57,976 nt of DNA from Diphasiastrum complanatum (lineage: Eukaryota; Streptophyta; Lycopodiopsida; Lycopodiales; Lycopodiaceae), in the NCBI GenBank assembly GCA_029204225.1, contig MU833325.1:1-57976 (forward strand). The letters are read 5' to 3'. The first letter of the stretch is position 1, and each line of letters begins with the position of its first letter. A model generated the notes under the pieces. It was given only the letters and a program-made list of their open reading frames with translations, had not been told where the DNA came from and did not search any database. Shown here piece after piece: positions 50,408 through 57,976 of this stretch. Made by a program: the position numbers and the translations under genes.

Positions 50408-52546
50408 GTAAGAGAAAGAAACAATAAACAGATCCTTTCAAACAGAGGATCTATAAACATTTGACCTGTTGCCACTTGCACCACTCACATTCTGAAACGC
50501 TATATACTACAACACTACCTTTGATCCGATCCATACAATCAATCTAAAACATTTTGAGATCTGTTCATAGCTCAGAACAACCTGTACCCACCCTCCACAC
50601 ATCCTATATACATCCTCAGCTTCTTCTACATCCTCCTCTACCCACAGTTTACCCATCGTCTCCACCTCCCTCCGTCACCATCTTAGCCGAGCGCCTTCTC
50701 TCACGTCTCAACCGAGCGTCTTCTCTCATGTCTCAGCCAAGTGCCTTCTCTCATGTCTCAGCCAAGCACCTTCTCTCCCATCTTAGCCGAGCCTCTCTTT
50801 CTTACCATCTCGACTGACGTAGGTGCTTACAAAAAAAGAAACAAATTTTAAGATCTCAACCGAAGCCCTTCATCAGATCTCAACCGAAGCCCTTCATCAG
50901 ATCTCGATCAAAGCCCTTCATCAGATCTTGACCGAAGCCCTTCATCAGATCTCGACCGAAGACCTTGCGTCAGATCTTGACCGAAGTCGTTTCGTCAGAT
51001 CTCGACCGAAGACCTTGCATCAGATCTCACCGAAGACCTTGCATCAGATCTCAACCAAAGACCTTGCGTCAGATCTCGACTGAAGGCTTTGTGTCAGATC
51101 TTGACCGAAGGCCTTGCGTCAGATCTCGACCAAAGGCCTTGTGTCAGATCTAGACCGAAGGCTTCCGTTGGCATATCGACCGAAGGCTTCCGTTGGCATC
51201 TCGACCAATGGCTTCCATTAGGATCTCGACCGACGACTTTCGTTAGCATCTCGACCAAAGGCTTCCATTGGCATCTCGACCGACGGCTTTCGTTAGGATC
51301 TCGACCGACGACTTTCGTTAGCATCTCAACTGAAGATCTTGCGTCAGATCTCGACCAAAGACTTTGCGACAGATCTCGACCGAAGGCCTTGCGTCAGATC
51401 TTGACCGAAGGCCTTGCGTCAGATCTTGACCGAAGATCTTGCGTCAGATCTCGACCGAAGGTTTCCGTTGGCATCTCGACCGAAGCATCTGGTTTAGATC
51501 TCGACCGAAGGATGCGATCATATCTCGACCGAGGCAATTACGTCAATTCTTGACCGGGTCAATTAACTCCTATCTCGACCGGACTCGATCACAAAATTTT
51601 TGTGATAAAGACTAGCGACAATAAGCACTTCGTTTTATGTAAGAAAACAAGAATCTATGCTTTTCCAAGTGCCGATCGAAGACGCCAATACGGAAGCGGA
51701 GCAACATCGTCCAATATGAGCTGCAGTGGGTAGGATGATGTTGGTTGATTCTGACGAATCCCCAAGATACTCGGATAGAGCTACCCAAGAGCACCTCTCA
51801 CCTTAGACCGAGGAGGTCTCTGAGAAGATGAGACGAACAAAGACTAAGAGCCGAGAAGTGCTAGTTAGGAATGACAAGCAAGAACTGTGTAAGCCTCATG
51901 GTCAATCCCGAAAGATGAAATGACCATGCAGGAACTAGTATTTCTAGGCAAAGTAATAAATGCAAGTAGACCCCTCTTAAAGAAAGTAGAGTGAGCCAGC
52001 TTTTGATGGTGACCTCTAGTGGAGAGCATAATTCCATTTGTAATTGGTAAAATGCAAAAATTCCACTAGGATGCCACCTAAGGAGCTCTCTTGCTTATTT
52101 AAGAGACTCCCTCTTTGAGAAGAGGAGTTTTTGTGAAATGTACCTACTCCATGCTAAAATGAGAAGAGCCTTTATGAGATTTGGTAAATCCATTGAGCTC
52201 CTTGATCATGCTTGTTTCTTGAGTGTATGCATTCATGGTCTTGCCCTTCCATCCTTTGTGTGTGGTTGTGGATAGTAGAGTGGATTAGATTTCCTGCTTT
52301 CCTAGAGTGGATTACTTTTCATTTCTTGTTTGTGGATTAATGTAGGAATCAACATTTAGGTAAACTAAATAGACTAGGTTTCTGGTGTAGTTCTTGCATA
52401 TCTCCTTACATCCCTATTTTTGATGCTCTTGGGATGTCCAAGAATCAAAAGACTGGTTGTTTTCTTGATTCTTGGACTTCTAAAATGCTGTAGATTAATT
52501 TCTTGTTTAAGTTCTATGGATTAATGCAGGTGTAGCTTCAGTGCAG
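50408..52546 (+). mobile_element. R2-right: leader, minisatellite and 3' LTR
   Basis: Leader 50408-50660 (GTAAGAGAAAGAAACAATAA), minisatellite 50665-51585, about 150 bases of interior, a polypurine-like GTGGGTAGGATGA (51726-51738), and an LTR from 51739 (TGTTGGTTGATTCTG) cut at 52546. No protein-coding domain is present. After 52546 the leader sequence recurs (52547-52604), as if this LTR also served as the 5' LTR of a next copy. Confidence 0.65.
50665..51585 (+). repeat. 25-bp minisatellite of R2 (right copy)
   Basis: About 28 units of 25 bases at 50843-51585 (AGATCTCGACCGAAGGCC with TTGCGTC; subtype GGCATCTCGACCGAAGGC with TTCCGTT), plus about six diverged units (TCTCAGCCAAGTGCC with TTCTCTCATG) at 50665-50815. 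Because 25 is not a multiple of three, the array is read in all three frames in turn. Most frames lack stops, so long meaningless frames appear. Confidence 0.92.
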
Positions 52547-53010
52547 ATGTAAGAGAAAGAAACAGTAAACAGATCCTCCCAAGCAAAGGATCTGTAAACA
52601 TATTGAGGAGACAAGCAAGCAATTGGTCATCACTCACATTTATTGTTTGGTTGCTGTAATTTTCAGAGAGTTCAAAGTTTGAAGCATGGAGGAATCATTT
52701 CATTGCATTATATTTGGTTCTTCATGTTCTAGTTATATCTTGATGTGTAAAATCGATGTAAGAAATAGTGAAGCATCCAATTTGGACACCATTCTCTATA
52801 TCAATTATGAAATATACTTAAGAACATTAGAAAAGAGATCTATACTTAGGATGGAGATCATTCTAAAGTTGGATCAAAGTAGTATGGTTAAAATTATGCC
52901 AAAACTAGTTGAAGAGGGAGTGTGAGAGATTTCAACAAGTTTAGTCATATTTTGATAAATTGTCAATTGAGGCCAAAACTTATTATAGACTTGGAGATAA
53001 ACTTTTTGAA
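52547..53010 (+). pseudogene. R2 leader copy and the 3' end of another copia
   Basis: 52547-52604 repeats the R2 leader. From about 52686 a frame ends SSMVKIMPKLVEEGV, the kind of short tail found after RNase H in copia polyproteins. It overlaps the purine tract GTTGAAGAGGGAG (52908-52920). An LTR starts TGTGAGAGATTTCAACAAG at 52921 and is cut at about 53010 by copia-3. Confidence 0.6.
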
Positions 53011-53016
53011 GTTATA

Positions 53017-53870
53017 TTAGTTTAAAATACATTTAGTAAACACTTTTTGAAAGTGTGGGAAAGTTGGTCTAGTCGTGGTAAGATAAATCAAGCTCCCTAC
53101 TGATTGTCTATACAGTGTAGCATCAAATGGCTGTGATTCGTCAAGCTTAGAAAGCTTTTTACCTAGTTCAATAGGAGTGTTCACTGGCTTGCAATCCTGC
53201 AACCTAAACCTATGCAGCAACTCTTTGACATACTTCACCTGTGTTAGACCCACCTCGTGTCCTTTTTGCCACACCTCCACTCCAAGGCAATAATGCATTA
53301 GACTGAGATCTGTCATCTCGAATTGTTTCATGAGGTCTTTTTTGATCATCTCTATCATCTCTTAATTATTTCTTGTGATAATCAAGTCATCAACATAAAG
53401 AGCAACCAAAGCAACCATACCATCAAAGCATAAGACATAAAGATTTAGATCAGAGTGCGTTGTCACCATATCCTTTGAACGAAAGTAGGCATCAATCATG
53501 TTGTACCATGCACGTAGTGCCTGTTTAAGACCATAAAGTGCTTTCTTCAAGCGACATACTTTATTCTACTGTCCTTTCGCTACAAAGCCTTCAGGTTGAT
53601 CCATGAACGCCTCTTCTTCTAACTCACCATTTAGAAAAGCAGATTTCACATCCATTTGATGCAAAGGCCAACCAAAATGTGAACCTAAAGCAACAAGTAG
53701 ACGTAGAGTATTCCACTTACATACTGGCGCAAAGGTCTCTTCGTAGTGAATGCCTTTACTTTGTGCATAACTTTTGATCACCAATCCTGCTTTGTGCTTT
53801 GATATACTTCCATCTGCATGGTTCTTAGTCCCATTTACAACCAATGGATTTCTTGCCAACTGGTGGTTCC
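53017..53870 (-). pseudogene. copia-3 reverse transcriptase
   Basis: Motifs on the minus strand: KNHADGSISKHKAGLVIKSY, HYEETFAPVCKWNTLRLLVA, LHQMDVKSAFLNGELEEEAF, KKALYGLKQALRAWYNMIDA, YVDDLIITRNN, LMHYCLGVEVWQKGHEVGLT, RLQDCKPVNTPIELGKKL and YRQSVGSLIYLTTTRP. Stops at about 53563 and 53360 and an early frameshift break it. The duplicated Val-Ala-Leu before YVDD is an in-frame 9-base repeat not in copia-1. Confidence 0.88.
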
Positions 53871-54073
53871 ACTAAGTCCCATGTGCTATGCTTAGCAATC
53901 CACTCCATCTCCTCTTCCATGGCCTTGACCCAAATGTCATCATCCTTTGCTTCAACATAAGTCGAAGGTTCTTTGCCTTGAATAATGCTAGATAAGAGAG
54001 CATAGTTTGCTTCATACCTTTCAGGTTGTGACTTTGCTCTTGTTGATCTTCATAGCTCTACCTGGCTAGATGA

Positions 54074-55150
54074 TCATGGAAAGTCATCCATGTTGCAACT
54101 CTCCATCAATCTCTCAAACCACTTAGGGAGCATCTTGTCAGGTGATCGGCTTCTTGTTGAAAATGTATCCCATGGTACATCTTTCTCCTTGTGTTTTTTG
54201 CCTTCAACTTCAATCTTTTTTGCACCAAAAGGTTTATCTCTACCTCTCCAACCTGTCTCTTGAGGTTGAGTGGTAGTATCATGAGGTGTATCCTCATGTC
54301 CATCACTAGGAAAGTCAATAAATGGATCATCATCAGGAGGAATTCTCACTGTGACATCTTTCCCACTAGATGTGTCCGTCTTCTCTTCATCCTCATCTTC
54401 ATACATCTTTGATTCATCAAATATAGCATCACGACTAACAGGTATTTTGCTCTCCACTGGATCAAAACATCTATAGCCCTTCACACGATCATCACCTCCT
54501 AGGAATATGCACTTTATGACTTTTACATCAAGCTTACGTCTTTCTTCCTTAGGAATGTGTACAAAGGTCTTACATCCAAAGATTCGCAAGTGGTTCACCT
54601 TTGTCTTCTTCTTCGTGAATGCCTCCTCAGGTGTTATCTTTGGTATGGCAATGGTAGAACTTCTATTTTGAAGATAGACTGAAGTACTGCATGCTTCTGA
54701 CCAAAAATATTTTGGTAGCTTCATCTCAGCTAGCACACTTTCCACAATCGTACGATTCTTGTGCTCAGCTACACCATTGAGTTCAGGAGTATGAGCTTGC
54801 ATAAAATGTCTTTTGATCCCACATTGATCGTAAAGATCATTGAAGTTAGTAGACTTATACTTAGGACCTTGATCTTCCTACTTGTTTGATTTTTGACCAA
54901 TGCTTTGAAGCTCTTGAAAGTGGCAAAAGCATCTGATTTCTTCTTTAAGAAGTAAATCCACGTCTTACGTGACATATCATCTACGAAGGTCATGAAATAA
55001 AAAGCTCCACCCATGGACATAGTCCTCATAGGCCCGCATAGATCTGTGTGAATCAAGTCCAAGATGCTCTTTGCCCTTGCAACACCACCTTTGTTGAATT
55101 TCTCTCGATGTTGCTTCCCATACACACATCATTCGCACATTGTCTTCAAG
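54074..55150 (-). pseudogene. copia-3 integrase
   Basis: CVYGKQHREKF-type region (its first Cys codon lost), IHTDLCGPM with the first Asp, FMTFVDDMSRKTWIYFLKKK; then at about 54864 the same missing SDNGGE segment as copia-1; then NGVAEHKNRTIVES, YFWSEACSTSVYLQ, LRIFGCKTFVHIPKEERRKL and FLGGDDRVKGYRCFDP (Tyr of LGYDD changed). It ends in an acidic linker. The shared deletion removes the second catalytic residue. Confidence 0.88.
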
Positions 55151-55262
55151 TGGTCTTCCATCATAGGAAATCCTCTCACCATTTCCAATTTCCTCATCAA
55201 GCTAAGGCTTCCTAGGTTCAAATGACCAAGCCTTTTATGGATGAGATAAGTCCATGTTGTCC

Positions 55263-56340
55263 CTAAATTGTAGCATTCAACCTGTACAATTTAGTGTTGG
55301 GCTCCCTTATACCATCCGCAATAACTTTGAACTTTTGGTTCACATCCTTCACAAAGCAATGATCATGAGCAAATTCTACTTTCAACTTTTGATCAGTAAT
55401 GACACCAATAGAAAGTAGATTTTTCTTCAAACCTGATACATCAAGTACCTCCTTGATCGTCCTGCTTTTGCCATCAGGTAGTTGGATTGAAGCGGTGCCT
55501 ATCCCCTTGACCTTGCACACACCATTTTCTTGTGAAACAGACCTTCCATTATCCAACTCTTTCAAGTTGCTGGACCAATCTGTGTTACCTGTCATGTGTC
55601 TTGTGGCTCCCGAGTCAATGTACCATGCTTGATCATCTTGATTAGATGACAATGCTGATATGAATATGCTAGAGTCTTCAATCTCACCTTCGTCGACAAG
55701 GTTACCTGCTTACTTTTGTTTTTCCTTGCCTAATTCCGCCAAGAATTTTTGACATTTGCTTTTCCATTGGCCCTTTTTGCCGCAATGGAAGCATTTGCCC
55801 TTCTTCTTGGTCTTACTAGATGATCCCTCATCCTCTTGAGCCTTGGAGAATTGTTGCTTAGACCTCTTCTTGCCCTTGCCTTTTCCTTGTATTTGGCATG
55901 TCACAAGTGCTTGATCGTCAGTATTTTGACGTCTAGCTTTCACCATTTCTCGTCGTTGCTCCTCCTGCATCAAGGTTCTTGTGAGCTCGTCAAAGGTTGG
56001 CAATCTTTCTCTTGATGTATCCCACTCACAAATATCTGGTAAGGTATTGCAATGCCACACAATGCATTGTGCACCAGCTGTCCACCAGCTCAACACCACG
56101 TATGCGCTCACCAATAGAATGCAGTTCATCTCTCATTGTCTTGATTCTGGTCATGTACATCTGAATGTGCTCTCCTTGCTCCATTCGAGCACTATTCAGC
56201 TTTGACTTCAGAAACACAATCCTTGATGGATTTGACGTCTCAACCTGCTCCTTTAGCACATTCCATGCCTGTCTAGGTGTAATGGCATCACTTACGTAGG
56301 TAATGATGTGGTCTTTCACTGACAAGTTGATGAATGTCAA
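55263..56340 (-). pseudogene. copia-3 gag and protease
   Basis: Gag from LSVKDHIITYVSDAITPRQA, then EQGEHIQMYMTRIKTMRDEL. A frameshift near LVDSWCTMH is shared with copia-1. Then LPTFDELTRTLMQEEQRREM, a Lys-rich region and a zinc knuckle whose His is Gln (CFHCGKKGQWKSKC). Protease WYIDSGATRHMTGN is intact over its motif. A stop at about 55708 separates gag from protease. Confidence 0.86.
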
Positions 56341-56344
56341 AGCC

Positions 56345-57976
56345 CTCCTCGTCTAGGTTTGGTTGGGACGGTTTCATCCACTGCACTCCCTTATCGTGTT
56401 CTTGGTGCTCATTCCTTATTGGAGGTCTTGGGGGACATTTTAGCTACCTTCTAAAGGAGTCTATTTTTTACAACTTGTGTCTTTTTCTCAAGTTAAGCTT
56501 GCACCTTTATGTCTTGTAACTTTTGTCTTGGAAGAGCAAAAAGCTCAAAGGGAACATTGGCTAGTCGATTCATTTACGGCATTAAACTTTTTGGAAAAGA
56601 CCATTCAAGCAGCATACCAATTTTTTGATGAGTTCGACATTAGTGGACGGATTTTTTTGAAGAGCAAAAGATACAATTGCTTGATTTGGAAGACTCAAAC
56701 TTGTCTGAAAAATTTCAGTGGCCAACCACACCTTCAATTCCAACAACGGCAGTTGATTCCCCTGTTGTTCCACAACAAACTGAGTCTTTGAACCTTCTTC
56801 ACAACGAAGTAAAATTTTTTGGTTTCAAGAGAAAGTCGACGAACTATGGTCTGGTAACCTCAACGAATTAAAGGTCGGTAGTCTCATTGCACTTTTGGCG
56901 TCGGAAAATAGCGAAAGTCATCCATTTTGGATTGCTAACGTGATTGGCTTCATTCAGAGCAACGACACCAAGATTGTACATGTGCACTGGATGCAAGCGG
57001 AAGCGTGCAACAAAGAACCGACCAAGAGTCGACGATATAAATCATGACGAACCATTTACGAAAGTCCACAATATCTATTTTACAAGAACGACTTGGGTTA
57101 AGTGCACAAGCATCATCTTCGACTCGGCTTCAACGCGGCAAAGCCACAACAAACAATTTTCTCTCGACATTGAATGCTGATTCAGATGAGAATTTGTTGA
57201 TAGACTCTAATAAAGAGGATGGGTCATCAACTTCTTCAGCTGAAAAGGAGAGCCTTGATAATATTTCAAGCAGTGATTTGAGAGGAGTTAGTGAGAATTC
57301 CTTGGAATTTGAATTGTTAAAAAAAATAATATGAAAATTATTTTCAGTGTTTCAACATTTGTGGAGTTAGCGTAGTTGGCTTCAAATGTATTATGTGAGT
57401 TATTTTATGCTCGATTCGATCTAGAATATCAAAATATCGTAAGAGTGTGTCAATATTTTGTTCACTTTGAATATTTTTAATTTTTAATGTTTTATTAGAA
57501 AATTTAATTTTTTTTAAACATGTTGTATTGATGTTTTTGGCCAAAATGCTTATCTTTTGTACAAATTTTTGGTGATTTTCCGAAATTTTTTCATGAAAAA
57601 GCATGTTTTTGGGCAAAAATTAAAAAATGATTACTCATTTTTAGGATTTTTGACCTGTTTCAAAAGATTTTGTGTTATCTCTTTTATGTTTTATTTGAAT
57701 TCTTCTAGTGTCTTTTAATAATCAGCTTTATAAACATTTGTCGTGATCAAAATAAACCTAATATATTTAAAGAGTAACAATGTATTTGTGATGTGATGGA
57801 GGCCATTTTTATAATTTGTGGATAGTCAAATTTTTAACTATGTATCAAAACTAGAATTGGTGATAATAGTTGGACTTAAGTTCAAAGGCTTCAACTCAAT
57901 ATTCATTCATTGAATACACTTGGCACAACACAAAGGAAAGGCTTGATTGAAAAAAAAAATTCATTTTGATTCTGAC
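56345..57976 (+). repeat. M1 repeat, copy 3
   Basis: It starts like copy 2 (GTCTAGGTTTGGTTGGGACG). The upstream exon is at 56477-56810. The barrel exon has two deletions: one joins VHWM directly to KRKRATKNRPRVDD, the other removes the LEDVDVLAFSFEL segment. The rest, ISILQERLGLSAQ to SLEFELLKKII, is intact (57044-57334). The conserved spacer follows and the window ends exactly where M2 would begin. Confidence 0.75.

Larger units (their letters stand above)
53011..56344 (-). mobile_element. copia-3: dead copia, inverted relative of copia-1
   Basis: Minus strand order: gag 56340, zinc knuckle, protease, integrase, reverse transcriptase ending 53017. No LTRs. The gag edge abuts M1 copy 3 at 56345, just as copia-1 lies beside M1 copy 1 with the same relative orientation. 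It extends about 100 codons further into the reverse transcriptase/RNase H connection than copia-1. Confidence 0.9.

Noticed and set aside
51089-51553. A 154-codon open frame, and similar ones at 50823-51083 and 7673-7942
   Set aside because: They lie wholly in the 25-bp minisatellite. The unit lacks stops in most frames, so long frames arise by chance; there is no start context or domain.
50665-51585. Possible CRISPR-like array because of the regular short repeats
   Set aside because: Units are contiguous 25-mers with no unique spacers, inside a plant LTR element.

Overview
The window looks like nuclear DNA of a land plant (or close streptophyte) with a large, repeat-swollen genome. The evidence: Ty1/copia elements primed by initiator-Met tRNA sites; Ty3/gypsy elements with a plant-type tRNA-Asp primer site; short AT-rich GT-AG introns; a plant-specific Dof-type zinc finger; and only one plausible host gene in 58 kb. 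The sequence cannot fix the lineage. There is no sign of bacterial, organellar or CRISPR content, and no RNA genes.

Layout. 1-10.6 kb: an unrecognised repeat family (here M1), a dead copia (copia-1), and a minus-strand LTR element (R2) carrying a 25-bp minisatellite. 10.6-13.3 kb: a gypsy LTR and broken gag. 13.3-16.7 kb: module M4 (+), module M2 (-), and a histone H3-like frame with its own G-box/TATA promoter. 16.7-20 kb: copia LTR and leader, and a minus-strand gypsy gag. 20-25 kb: transposase-like exons, an exon with a Ulp1-like cysteine motif, a gypsy 3' end, M1 copy 2 and modules M2+M3. 25-27.5 kb: gypsy copy B (-). 27.6-30.7 kb: the only low-repeat island, holding a Dof-like gene with a second, broken finger upstream. 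30.8-36.5 kb: a copia gag (-) and M4 caught in a 2.5-kb direct tandem duplication. 36.6-38.4 kb: the best-preserved copy (-) of the gene promoter-linker-M2-Cys-motif exon-M3, without the H3 part. 38.4-42.3 kb: internally deleted copia-4 and gypsy copy C. 42.3-48.3 kb: a structurally complete copia-2 (LTRs, primer site, polypurine tract, 5-bp target duplication, one 857-codon frame) inside an R2 LTR. 48.3-52.6 kb: further LTRs and R2 with its minisatellite. 53-58 kb: copia-3 (-) and M1 copy 3, mirroring the left end.

The most novel material is a dispersed multi-exon gene family. By joining copies it reads: G-box/TATA promoter; an optional histone H3-like N-terminal domain; a Ser/Lys-rich linker; M2; an exon with a Gln/Asp/Cys pattern like the C48 (Ulp1/SENP) active site; an intron; M3. 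It lies tail-to-tail with M4, and M2 is joined to M1 elsewhere. This could be an undescribed large DNA transposon or an amplified host gene; every copy seen is damaged.

The two ends of the window mirror each other in inverted order and share the same inactivating lesions in copia. This points to duplication of already dead DNA rather than independent insertions.
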